A stretch of 63,663 bases of DNA, taken from contig CAMDBU010000011.1 of the NCBI GenBank assembly GCA_945889495.1, forward strand, positions 1 through 63,663, in the 5' to 3' direction. This document shows, in pieces, positions 50,506 through 58,549 of the stretch (the stretch's first letter is position 1; the number at the start of each line of letters is the position of its first letter). Origin of the DNA: Syntrophobacter sp. SbD2. GTDB lineage: Bacteria; Desulfobacterota; Binatia; UBA9968. The notes below the pieces were generated by a model, which was not told the DNA's origin, made no database searches, and saw nothing but the letters and a program-made list of their open reading frames with translations. The position numbers and the translations under genes were made by a program.

Positions 50506-51501
50506 CTAAATGCCGATTCCCAACAGTTTACAAGCATTGGCGCTGGCGATCTGTTCCCTGTCGGCGCCGTCGAAACGCGCGGCGTGCAAGGACGCCACCG
50601 GTTCGGGATCGCCCATGTCGTAGGGATAGTCGCTGCCCAACACCACATGATCGGCGCCGAAGTTGGCGACCAGGTATTCCAGCGCCGGGGTGCTATGGGC
50701 GACGGTGTCGAAGTTGAAGAGCTTCAAATACTCCGACGGCGGCTTGGAAATTTTCGACTTGGCTGAGTCTTGAATCCGATAGCCGCGATCGAGGCGGCCA
50801 AAAGTATAGGGCAAAAAGCCACCGGCGTGGGCCATCAAGAAGCGCAGCCGCGGATAACGTTCGAGCACGCCGCTAAAAATCAATTTCGCAAATGCCAGCG
50901 ACGTGTCCGTCGGGTTGCCGATCAGGTTGGCGAGATTGAACTCTTTCATGCGCTCGGCGCCGACCACTTGATTGGGGTGGACAAAGATCAACGCGCCCAG
51001 TGCCTGGGCGGCTTCCCAAAAGGGCTCGAAGCTCGGATCGTCGAAGTAGCGGCCGCCGATGTTGGTGGCGATCTCGACGCCGCGTAGTCCGAGTTTGTTG
51101 ACCGCCCGTTCGAGCTCGCCCACTGCCTTGGCGCTGTCATGCATCGGCACCGAGCCCAGGGCGACCAAGCGCTTCGGATGCTTCGCCACCGCTTCGGCCA
51201 GGCGATCGTTTAACCATTGGGCGTATTCCAGCGACGCTTCGGGCGCCATCCAGTAGAAAAAATAGGTGCTCGCCGGCGACAGCGCCTGCATGTCGACGCC
51301 TTGACTGTCCATGATCGACAGCCGCAGGTCCAGGTCGGAGAATTCCGCTTTGAGTTGGCTTAAAAACGGTTTGCCATCGCGGGTAACGATTTCCCGGCCG
51401 CGCTCGTTCTGGCCGAGCCGCATGCCTTGGCCTTTGCCGATCTCGCTAGCGACTTTCAAGCTGTCGGCGGGCACGAAGTGGGCGTGGATGTCGATGTTCA
51501 T
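50506..51501 (-). CDS. amidohydrolase family protein, ACMSD-like decarboxylase branch
   Basis: The 331-residue TIM-barrel protein has the metal motif DIHAHFVP at residues 4-11, HPNQVVGAERMKEF near 177, MAHAGGFLPYTFGRLDRG near 223 and LGSDYPYDMGDPEP near 288. This matches aminocarboxymuconate semialdehyde decarboxylase and related gamma-resorcylate decarboxylases, and several decarboxylate aromatic or cyclic acids. The final FAH gene follows 28 bp downstream, as in meta-cleavage operons. The substrate is not known. Confidence 0.87.
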   Translation of the reverse strand: MNIDIHAHFVPADSLKVASEIGKGQGMRLGQNERGREIVTRDGKPFLSQLKAEFSDLDLRLSIMDSQGVDMQALSPASTYFFYWMAPEASLEYAQWLNDRLAEAVAKHPKRLVALGSVPMHDSAKAVGELERAVNKLGLRGVEIATNIGGRYFDDPSFEPFWEAAQALGALIFVHPNQVVGAERMKEFNLANLIGNPTDTSLAFAKLIFSGVLERYPRLRFLMAHAGGFLPYTFGRLDRGYRIQDSAKSKISKPPSEYLKLFNFDTVAHSTPALEYLVANFGADHVVLGSDYPYDMGDPEPVASLHAARFDGADREQIASANACKLLGIGI

Positions 51502-51644
51502 AATTTAGCCGTGGGACGACACCCCGGACAGCTACCGGAGGGTCGGCGGATTGTCAAGTTAAACTGGTTTCTGGGCACGAACCTTCTCGGCTTTAACTGG
51601 CGAAATCATTGCCTGGAGAAATCGCCGGTGATAGCTTTGAGCCC

Positions 51645-51878
51645 ATGGCCACCAAGCGCAGAAAAGACAACCGGGTAGCGATGCGCGAGGGCGATCGAAT
51701 TCTGATCAACAAGGGCATCGCCAAAAATGTCATGATCATCGCGCGCACCGAGATCCCGCATTCAACGGAACGGATCTTCGTCACCAAATCGGGCGGCAAG
51801 TACACCATCGGCTTGAAAGTCTGGCGCTCGGATTATGCCTGGAGCGATAAAAACCAGATGTGGGTGCCGAAGCATTGA
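51645..51878 (+). CDS. hypothetical small basic protein
   Basis: The 77-residue protein starts MATKRRKDNRVAMREGDR and continues with ILINKGIAKNVMIIARTEI, RIFVTKSGGKYTIGLKVWRS and KNQMWVPKH. It is basic and likely all-beta, with no signal peptide. I do not recognise a family. The ATG at 51645 is used because the upstream residues look unrelated. It lies 62 bp before holA on the same strand. Confidence 0.65.
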   Translation: MATKRRKDNRVAMREGDRILINKGIAKNVMIIARTEIPHSTERIFVTKSGGKYTIGLKVWRSDYAWSDKNQMWVPKH

Positions 51879-51940
51879 GCCGGCGCTTGCAGCTGCGCGT
51901 CGAAATTTACCGAGCACTTCCAAACGTGAAATAACCCGCC

Positions 51941-53305
51941 GTGAAACGCGACCTCGCCACCGTCCTTAAAGATCTGCCGAGCGGCAAGGGGCCGCAGCTG
52001 TTGCTGCTGTTCGGCGACGATCTCCAAGTTCAAGAGACCTGCAAGCAAGTGGTCGACCTGTTGGTGCCCGAGGATCAGCGCGGTTTCAACTTCGAGCGCT
52101 TCGATGGCCGGACGGTGAGCTGGGATCAGCTCGAAGGCTCGCTCATGACGCCGCCGTTTTTCCCCGGCAAAAAAGTTCTCTGGGTGGACAACGCGCCGTA
52201 TTTTTTTTCCCGCGAGCAAAAGGGCGAACTGGGCGAAAAGATCCTCGATCTGTGGCGCGATGGGCGGCGCGACGATGCGGTGAAGCTGTTGGCCGATTTA
52301 CTGATCGTCGAAGGTTGGAACCAGGAGCGCTGGGAGCAGTTGGACGCCGGCGCGGCGCGCCAACTAGCCGAACTCTTCGATGTCGACGGCGGCTCGGGGC
52401 AGGAAGAAGTCGGCGCGCTGTTGGCGCTGGCCAAGAGCCGCGATCTCGATCTCAGCAAACGCAAAGGCGCCGACAGCCATCGCCTGGGCGATTTGCTCGA
52501 CGGCAAAATGCCCGACTGGGCGTTTCTGCTGCTCACCGCCGTGCAAGTGGACCGCCGGACCAAGTTGTTCAAGCGCTTCGAAGAGTTGGGCGCGGCGCTG
52601 TTTCTCGGTCTGGAGCGCGACCGTTACGGCAAGGTCGATCGCGAAAGTCTGGTCAATTTCATTTCCCAGCGGCTGCGCCAGTCCGGGAAAAATATCGAGC
52701 CGCGGGCGCGCGACATGATCGTCGCCCGCGCCGGCGACGATTTGCGCGGGCTGCAACAGGAGCTCGACAAGCTGCTCCTCTACGCCGACGAGCGGCCGGC
52801 GATTGGGCCGCAGGATGTCGAAGCGGTGGTCGCCGATCACGGCGAGGGCTGGATCTTCGATCTCACCCGCGCCATCGGCGATCGCGACGCCCTGGGCGCG
52901 TTGAGCCAGCTGGCGCGGCTCATGGGCCAAGGCGAACATCCGCTGAAAATCTTGGGCACCATCGCCCGCGAAGTGCGCCGCTTGCTGGCGGCGCGCCAGC
53001 TTTTGGACGGCGACCTGCGGAGCCATTGGAAACGCGGCATCAGCTACCAGCAGTTTCAACAGATCGCCGCCAAGCAGCCCGCCGCGGCGCTGACCCGTAG
53101 CCCCTACGCCGACTATATGGTTTTTCAACGCGCCGAACGGTTCGCCCTGCTGGAGCTGGTCGAGCATATGGAATCGCTATTCGACGCCGACCTGCGCTTG
53201 AAGTCGAGCGGCGGCCAACCGCGCTTGGTGATGGAAAAATTGATCCTCGGCATGTGTCTCTACGCCCGGCGCAATCAAGCGCCCAGCGATGTCGCCTTGA
53301 GATAG
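51941..53305 (+). CDS. holA: DNA polymerase III delta subunit with an inserted region
   Basis: HolA loads the sliding clamp in the replicase. The 454-residue protein has the delta start LLLLFGDDLQVQETCKQVVD, the FPGKKVLWVDNAPYFFS segment near 85 and the C-terminal EHPLKILGTIAREVRRLLAARQ domain. Typical delta subunits have about 330-345 residues; here about 90-100 extra residues lie between 100 and 200, containing DAVKLLADLLIVEGWNQ and a second acidic helix, followed by WAFLLLTAVQVDRRTKLFK. Start is a GTG. Confidence 0.88.
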   Translation: MKRDLATVLKDLPSGKGPQLLLLFGDDLQVQETCKQVVDLLVPEDQRGFNFERFDGRTVSWDQLEGSLMTPPFFPGKKVLWVDNAPYFFSREQKGELGEKILDLWRDGRRDDAVKLLADLLIVEGWNQERWEQLDAGAARQLAELFDVDGGSGQEEVGALLALAKSRDLDLSKRKGADSHRLGDLLDGKMPDWAFLLLTAVQVDRRTKLFKRFEELGAALFLGLERDRYGKVDRESLVNFISQRLRQSGKNIEPRARDMIVARAGDDLRGLQQELDKLLLYADERPAIGPQDVEAVVADHGEGWIFDLTRAIGDRDALGALSQLARLMGQGEHPLKILGTIAREVRRLLAARQLLDGDLRSHWKRGISYQQFQQIAAKQPAAALTRSPYADYMVFQRAERFALLELVEHMESLFDADLRLKSSGGQPRLVMEKLILGMCLYARRNQAPSDVALR

Positions 53306-53309
53306 TGAT

Positions 53310-53840
53310 ATGCCACGCCTGCTCGCCGCGCTATTCATGATGCTTCTGCCATCTCTGTGCGCGGCGGAAATGGTCGTCCAGGCCTGTTTCAGCCCCCAGG
53401 GCAAATGCTCAGTGCATATCCTGCGCGAGATCGAGCAAGCGAAAAAAGAATTGCTGGTGGCGGTCTATGCGTTTACCAACGATGAGCTGGCTAACGCGCT
53501 GGTCCAGGCGAAAAAACGCGGCTTGACCGTGCAAGTGATCATCGACCGCGACTTCGACGGGCGCGCGGACAACTCCAAGGGGAAATTTTTCGACGCCAAC
53601 AAGATTCCCCTGCGCCGGCTGTCCGGCAGCAAAGGCAAAAACCAGGAGCGCGACGCCGGCTTGATGCATCAAAAGTTCGCCGTCATCGACCGCAAGACGG
53701 TTTTCACCGGCTCCTACAACTGGACCCACTCGGCGGAAAACGCCAACGATGAAAATCTGCTACTGTTTCGCGATGCCGGTCCGCTGGCCGAGGAGTATCG
53801 CCAGGCGTTCCTGCGGCTGTGGGAGCGCAAGATTCAATGA
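53310..53840 (+). CDS. secreted phospholipase D-family nuclease
   Basis: The 176-residue protein has a signal peptide ending near SLCAAE (residue 19) and a single HKD motif in MHQKFAVIDRKTVFTGSYN near residue 115. One-HKD proteins of this size, like Salmonella Nuc, act as dimers on nucleic acid or phospholipid. The mature protein should be periplasmic or secreted. Its stop overlaps the start of the next gene by 4 bp (ATGA). It is 4 bp after holA. Confidence 0.87.
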   Translation: MPRLLAALFMMLLPSLCAAEMVVQACFSPQGKCSVHILREIEQAKKELLVAVYAFTNDELANALVQAKKRGLTVQVIIDRDFDGRADNSKGKFFDANKIPLRRLSGSKGKNQERDAGLMHQKFAVIDRKTVFTGSYNWTHSAENANDENLLLFRDAGPLAEEYRQAFLRLWERKIQ

Positions 53841-54376
53841 CCCGCGTTGCCACAATCATTGCGATCTTGTTGGCCTTTGCCGCCGGATTGTTCACCCAGG
53901 TTTTGTATCAGCGCTGGAACCCGCCGGCTGGTGAGACTGCGCCTAAAGTTGCGCTGTCGGATGTGCCGCGCGAGTCGGTTGTCACGCCCGGGCAGCCCCA
54001 TCGGGTGACTTACATGCCGCTGGCCGAGCCGGCGGCGGCTGCTGCTGAGCAAGCCGTTGCGGTGCCGGAATTACTGGCCCGCGATGTCGACAAGATTCGC
54101 GCACTGACCGGCAAGCAGGCGCGGGTGCGCGGCCGGGTATTTCGCGTCGGCCGTTCGGCCAAGAGTAATACCTATTTTCTCAATTGTGGCCCATCGCGGG
54201 AGGCGCTGACGGCGGTGATTTTTTCCTCCAGCGTCGAGCTGTTTGAAAAGAGCCGGTTAGCGCCAAAGAATTTTGAGAACAAAGATGTTGAACTCACCGG
54301 CCAGATCAAAGACCATCCGCAGTATGGTTTAGAGATGATCCTTGAGAATCCCCAGCAGGTGAAAATTCTCAACTAG
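53837..54376 (+). CDS. membrane-anchored protein with OB-like C-terminal domain
   Basis: The 179-residue protein has an N-terminal membrane anchor (ATIIAILLAFAAGLFTQVL), a proline/alanine-rich stretch at 35-75 and a C-terminal 100-residue beta domain, GKQARVRGRVFRVGRSAKSN onward, with KDVELTGQIKDHPQYGLEM. This resembles small OB-fold nucleic-acid-binding domains. The ATG overlaps the PLD stop (ATGA), so it is translationally coupled to the nuclease. It could tether or guide the nuclease. No family name is certain. Confidence 0.75.
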   Translation: MTRVATIIAILLAFAAGLFTQVLYQRWNPPAGETAPKVALSDVPRESVVTPGQPHRVTYMPLAEPAAAAAEQAVAVPELLARDVDKIRALTGKQARVRGRVFRVGRSAKSNTYFLNCGPSREALTAVIFSSSVELFEKSRLAPKNFENKDVELTGQIKDHPQYGLEMILENPQQVKILN

Positions 54377-54415
54377 TCGGCGAAGCGAAGCGCGAGCAAG
54401 GAAAGGCGAAAGTTT

Positions 54416-54592
54416 ATGAACGAAGCGGCCAAAAGATGCATGATCTGCGCAAAACCGACCGAAGTGTTGAAAGGCGGCATCTGCCAACCCTGCCAGGAGC
54501 GGATTCGACGCGAGGCGATGGGCGAGCAAGCCGGCGTCGCCGAGCAAGCCGAACGGGAAATTTCCCGCCATGGGATCGCGCCGAAAAAATGA
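54416..54592 (+). CDS. 58-residue zinc-ribbon protein
   Basis: The frame encodes MNEAAKRCMICAKPTEVLKG, then GICQPCQERIRREAMGE and a charged helix ending HGIAPKK. Cysteines at 8, 11, 23 and 26 match a four-Cys zinc ribbon. AAGG precedes the ATG at 54416 by 11-14 bases. The length and lack of a homologue known to me leave the role open; such proteins occur as regulators or RNA-binding partners. It lies 39 bp after the OB-domain gene on the same strand. Confidence 0.72.
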   Translation: MNEAAKRCMICAKPTEVLKGGICQPCQERIRREAMGEQAGVAEQAEREISRHGIAPKK

Positions 54593-54751
54593 CTTAGATG
54601 GCGAACGATATCGGCCTGAGCGCGATTTTATCGTCAACCCAATCGGCCAGCATGGCTGGCTAAGATTCGCCGCTGGTTCCGAACCTTCCCTTGCCAATTG
54701 CAGACTGTGCGGCAATGCGAAAAAATTCCAAGGATGTCACGCCGAGCAACC

Positions 54752-54878
54752 GACTGTGTAAAAACTCTTCAGAGCCCTTCGACTGGGCTCAGGGCGAACG
54801 GATAAGAAGTGATATTTGTTACGTGACGATTCCGTCCTTGCTGAGGCCCTCGAAGCATGAACGGAGTTTTCACTCAGT
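54752..54878. repeat. nested palindrome, CTTCGACTGGGCTCAGG type
   Basis: CCCTTCGACTGGGCTCAGGG on the left is nearly complementary to CTTGCTGAGGCCCTCGAAG on the right, with GAACGGAT and TCCGTCC inside. Outside it GTGTAAAAACTC faces GAGTTTTCAC. The flank GCAGACTGTGCGGCAAT upstream (about 54703) resembles the outer arm of the nested element at 38996-39127. Another palindrome, at about 54890-54957 (CATCTCGTCTCG against AAGACGAGATTC), follows. No gene lies in 54593-55094. Confidence 0.7.
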
Positions 54879-55094
54879 TTGACTATGCGAAGCATCTCGT
54901 CTCGTTAGCCACATAGGAAGACGAGATTCTTCGCCTTCGGCTCACAATGACAGTTGCGGCATATTCTACGTGATAGTCTGCTTGGGCGGTTGGCGGAAAA
55001 TTCTCGCTTTGGCTGTCCTGATTGAACAAGACATGTTATAAATCGAAATTATCGGCTAGCTATCGGAGTTCTATCATGGCTGGGCGTCTAACAA

Positions 55095-56324
55095 GTGTTT
55101 CGGAGGTTCAAGGTTCTGCGCTGCCGTCAACCATTTCCTGCCGCGATTAGCCTGGCTATCCTGCTTGTTCTCGTTTCGGTTGCGCCGCTTTGGTCGTTTT
55201 CCCCCGATGACGATTTAACGGCGAAGGCCGCTTTGTTGATGGACGCCGCCACCGGGCGGGTGCTCTATCAAAAGGACGCCGACCTGCGTCTGCCGCCGGC
55301 CAGCACCACCAAGGTGATGACGACGATTCTCGCTTTGGAGAGCGGCCGCAAGCTCAGTGAAAACCTGACCGTGTCCAAGGACGCCACCAGGGTGCCGCCG
55401 TCCAAATTGTATTTGCGTCCGGGGCAGACCGTGTCCATCGAAGAGTTGCTTTACGGTATCATGCTCGCCTCGGCCAACGACGCCAGCGTGGTGTTGGCCG
55501 AAGGCATCGCCGGTTCGGTGGAACGCTACACCGATCTAATGACTAAGAAAGCCCATAGCCTGGGCGCCACCAACAGCCACTTTACCAATCCCCATGGCCT
55601 GACCGCGCCGGATCATTACTCCACGGTGCGCGACCTGGCGACGATCTTTCGCTACGCCATGAAGATCCCGCTGTTCCGCGAAATCGTTCAGACCAAGTTC
55701 AGCTCGGTGAGCTCCACCGCGGTGGTGAAAAAGAAAGTCGTGCCGCGGCGCATCTCGGTGCGCAACCATAACCGGCTGTTGTGGGACTACGACGGCGCGC
55801 TCGGCGGCAAGACCGGCTACACCCACGCGGCGCAGCGCTGCTACGTCGGCGCGGTGCAGCGCGACGGCGTCACCCTGATCGTAGCGATCCTCGGCGCCAC
55901 CAACATGTGGGGCGATGCCAAGCATTTGTTTAGCTACGGCTTCGACAATTTCGACAACCTCAAGTCGGCGCCCCAGAGCGCGCAAAAACCGCCGTCGATT
56001 GAAGCCGCGCCGCGCCAACGAATTTCCACGGTCATATTGCCCGGCGACAACCAGCGGCCGAAAATGCTCGCCGGGTACGTCCTGCAAGTCGGTTCGTTCC
56101 GCGAACGGGAGCGCGCTGAGCTGGTGTCGCGGCAAATTTCTGAAATGGGCTTCGAACCGGTGATCGACGCCAGCAGCGCCGGCCGCGGCGACGCCGCCTA
56201 CCGCGTCCAAGTCGGACCCTACGGCGAACTCACCGCCGCCCAAGAAGTCGCCCAGGTCATCCTTGCCAAGAGCGGCCACAAGTCCATGATCCTGCAGCTG
56301 CCCACCGCGCGCGATGCTGGCTGA
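55095..56324 (+). CDS. dacA: D-alanyl-D-alanine carboxypeptidase (PBP5 type) with SPOR domain
   Basis: The enzyme trims the terminal D-alanine of peptidoglycan peptides. The 409-residue protein has a signal sequence (residues 12-35), the serine motif STTK at 70-73, SAN near 129 and KTG near 242, the three penicillin-binding motifs in order. The last 80 residues form a SPOR domain (MLAGYVLQVGSFRERERAEL), which directs proteins to septal glycan. The GTG at 55095 is the only start in frame that yields a full signal peptide. It is flanked by repeats upstream. Confidence 0.9.
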   Translation: MFRRFKVLRCRQPFPAAISLAILLVLVSVAPLWSFSPDDDLTAKAALLMDAATGRVLYQKDADLRLPPASTTKVMTTILALESGRKLSENLTVSKDATRVPPSKLYLRPGQTVSIEELLYGIMLASANDASVVLAEGIAGSVERYTDLMTKKAHSLGATNSHFTNPHGLTAPDHYSTVRDLATIFRYAMKIPLFREIVQTKFSSVSSTAVVKKKVVPRRISVRNHNRLLWDYDGALGGKTGYTHAAQRCYVGAVQRDGVTLIVAILGATNMWGDAKHLFSYGFDNFDNLKSAPQSAQKPPSIEAAPRQRISTVILPGDNQRPKMLAGYVLQVGSFRERERAELVSRQISEMGFEPVIDASSAGRGDAAYRVQVGPYGELTAAQEVAQVILAKSGHKSMILQLPTARDAG

Positions 56325-56747
56325 GCGCGCCGCGTTCTTTCGCTGCTAAACGTTTTCCCACATCGCCGGTGCCCTGCGGCAATTCGCTGCTACCGGAACG
56401 ACCGCTCGCTGGGAGTAGCAAATCGACTACTCGGTGTCGCCAATTTGCTACACTTGGCACCTCACTGCGGTTCGCTTTCGCTAATCCCGCCAGCCAGGTT
56501 TCTGGCGTAACTTCCGTAGCTTAACCGGTCGACATCGCCAATTATCCGTACTGGTACAACGATTGCGCTAGAGGTTTGAGAGGTTGGTCTTGGGATCTGA
56601 TGGTTGAGGCTCGCGAGCGTCATTGGCCAATCGCGAACTAACCGCTGGACAGCGGCCGATTTTCGGCGGTAGGCTGGTGGCCCAGGAGATTCGATAGGCG
56701 TGAGGCGTGAGCTCGAAGGCGTGAGTAAGATCATCGGAGCGAAAAAT
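56325..56747. other. 420-bp gap, no gene; lower GC
   Basis: This stretch before the broken SBP gene has no open frame I can support and looks less GC-rich than its neighbours. It contains CCGGTCGACATCGCC-like promoter-free sequence and no hairpin of note. It may be part of a transferred segment together with the SBP gene that follows. Confidence 0.4.
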
Positions 56748-57728
56748 ATGATCGGTAAATATTGTTTCTACTTGCTGACCACTATCTTGCTGAGCGCTGC
56801 GGTTCCTGTTCGGGCCCAGCAGCCAGTGAGAATTCCCCGGATTGGACTTCTGATCGCGGCCTCTGCGGCCTCTAATGCGGCCCGTGTCGAAGCCTTTCGC
56901 CAACGGCTGCGTGAGATTGGCTATGTCGAAGGGAAAAACCTTGTAGTTGAGTACCGATACGCGGATGGGAAACTTGAACGGCTGCCCGAGCTAGCAGGCG
57001 AGCTGGTTGGTCTCAAAGTTGACGTCCTTGTCGCCTCTGGGTCGGCTATTCTAGCTGCTAAGAAGGCGAGCGCGACGATTCCCATCGTATTCGCTGGTTC
57101 CGGCGATCCCGTAGGAACTGGGCTAGTCTCCAGTCTGGCGCGCCCAGGCGGGAATATCACCGGACTTTCCAACATGGCGCTGGATCTAGATGGCAAACGG
57201 TTGGAACTGCTCAAGGAAGCCTTCCCCAAGGTTGCCCGGGTGGCCTTCCTCTGGGGAGGGGGTGGCCCGAGGGGAAACCAGGCCCTCACAGAATTGGAAC
57301 CTGTGGGCCAGCAGTTGAGGGTCAAACTTCTATCGCTTGAGGTGCGAAGCCTTGACGATTTTGAGGGCGCATTCGCGCGAGCCAAAAAAGAACGCGCCTA
57401 GGCGCTCATTACGTCCACAGGTGGACTTGTCACTACTCAGCAACGCCAAGTGTTGGACTTCGCGGCCAAGAACCGCTTGCCGGCGATGTATCCGAACAAT
57501 GAGTTTGTTGAGGCCGGCGGCTTGATGAGCTACGCGGCGAACAATACGGATTTATTCCGGCGCGCCGCTGACTTTGTCGACAAGATCTTGAAAGGCACCA
57601 AGCCCGCCGACATTCCCGTCGAGCAGCCGACGAAGTTTGAGTTCGCGATCAATCTCAAGGCAGCCAAGCAGATCGGCGTGACGATCCCGCCGAATGTGCT
57701 GGCGCGGGCGTATCGGGTGATACGCTAA
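56748..57728 (+). pseudogene. ABC_sub_bind-type substrate-binding protein interrupted by an in-frame amber codon
   Basis: The first 218 codons give a signal peptide ending at VRAQQP, then RIPRIGLLIAASAASNAARV, VEYRYADGKLERLPELAGEL and NITGLSNMALDLDGKRLEL, typical of this tripartite-like SBP family. At 57399-57401 a TAG interrupts the frame; beyond it the same frame continues ALITSTGGLVTTQQRQVLDF, AMYPNNEFVEAGGLMSYAAN and FAINLKAAKQIGVTIPPNVL. One base change (GAG to TAG, for instance) explains it. Codon use is less GC-rich than the neighbours. The ATG at 56748 is used. Confidence 0.85.
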
Positions 57729-57836
57729 GGCGAAAGTAAAAGCCAAAAACGCGCAAGGTGAGGCATCGGCGCGAAATCTGTCATTGACAGGTCGCCGGGC
57801 GTTGGTAAACTGACTCGCGTTAACGGTACTACGCAG

Positions 57837-58160
57837 ATGAATCGAGCGTTTCATAGCGGTGAGATCGACGATGCCCGGCCGCGCGCTATCGCGGCCGAGG
57901 TGGCTCGGCTGGCGCGCTCGCTGCTTGGCGAAGCTATCCAGGTAATCTGGTTCGGCTCTTGGCCGCAAGGTAAAGCGCTGGCACACTCGGACATCGATGT
58001 GGCGGTTTGGACCGGCGCGCCGATTCCTTTGGAGCGCATGGCCTTGCTGCACGATGCCATCGACGAGATCGCGACATTATATGAAATCGATTTACTGGAC
58101 TTGAGCGCGACCGGTCCGCTGTTGCGCGCTGAAATCCTAAAACATGGGGAAAGGCTGTGA
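57837..58160 (+). CDS. MNT-type nucleotidyltransferase antitoxin
   Basis: The 107-residue protein is a minimal nucleotidyltransferase. It has the GS motif at residues 40-41 (FGSWPQGK) and DID at 52-54 (HSDIDVAV), the catalytic acidic pair. In the HEPN/MNT toxin-antitoxin type VII system this protein AMPylates and blocks the HEPN toxin. It directly precedes the HEPN gene with a 4-bp overlap. ATG start; weak ribosome site. Confidence 0.87.
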   Translation: MNRAFHSGEIDDARPRAIAAEVARLARSLLGEAIQVIWFGSWPQGKALAHSDIDVAVWTGAPIPLERMALLHDAIDEIATLYEIDLLDLSATGPLLRAEILKHGERL

Positions 58161-58522
58161 CCACCCGTCTTCAGGCGTTAACTGCGGCAATCGCGCGTTT
58201 GCATGAGGTGTTAGCGCAGCCGGAAACCGGCGTTAGCCGTGACGCCGCGATTCAGCGCTTTGAGTTCTGTTTCGAACTAGCTTGGAAGGCGATTCAAGAG
58301 CGGGCGCGCAACGATGGCATGGATTGTCAGTCGCCGAAGAGCTGCTTAAAACTCGCCTTCAAAAATTCCTGGATCGCCGATGAGCCGGCATGGCTGACGA
58401 TGTTGGTGGATCGCAATCAAACTTCCCATACCTATGACGAAGCCCTCGCCAAGGTGGTCTACAACCGCTTGCGCGGTTACTTGCCGCTATTCGAAGAGCT
58501 AGCTAGCAAGCTTGCGGTGTAG
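58157..58522 (+). CDS. HEPN-domain toxin (HI0074-like) of a HEPN/MNT system
   Basis: The 121-residue all-helical protein has the RX4HXY motif in DRNQTSHTYDE, with Arg86, His91 and Tyr93; the tyrosine is the expected AMPylation site. Family HEPN toxins cleave RNA. It starts at a GTG that overlaps the MNT stop (GTGA). The two genes lie between the broken SBP gene and a convergent DnaB-like ATPase gene. Confidence 0.87.
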   Translation: MTTRLQALTAAIARLHEVLAQPETGVSRDAAIQRFEFCFELAWKAIQERARNDGMDCQSPKSCLKLAFKNSWIADEPAWLTMLVDRNQTSHTYDEALAKVVYNRLRGYLPLFEELASKLAV

Positions 58523-58549
58523 CTGTGCTCCATCGTTCCGCCCCTCTCA

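Noticed and set aside
54570-54761. 63-codon plus-strand frame after the zinc-ribbon gene
   Set aside because: It runs from the end of the 54416-54592 gene into repeat DNA, has no ribosome site and resembles no family.
2555-54957. CRISPR arrays among the repeats
   Set aside because: The repeats are palindromic single units spread between genes, not regular direct repeats with spacers, and there are no cas genes.
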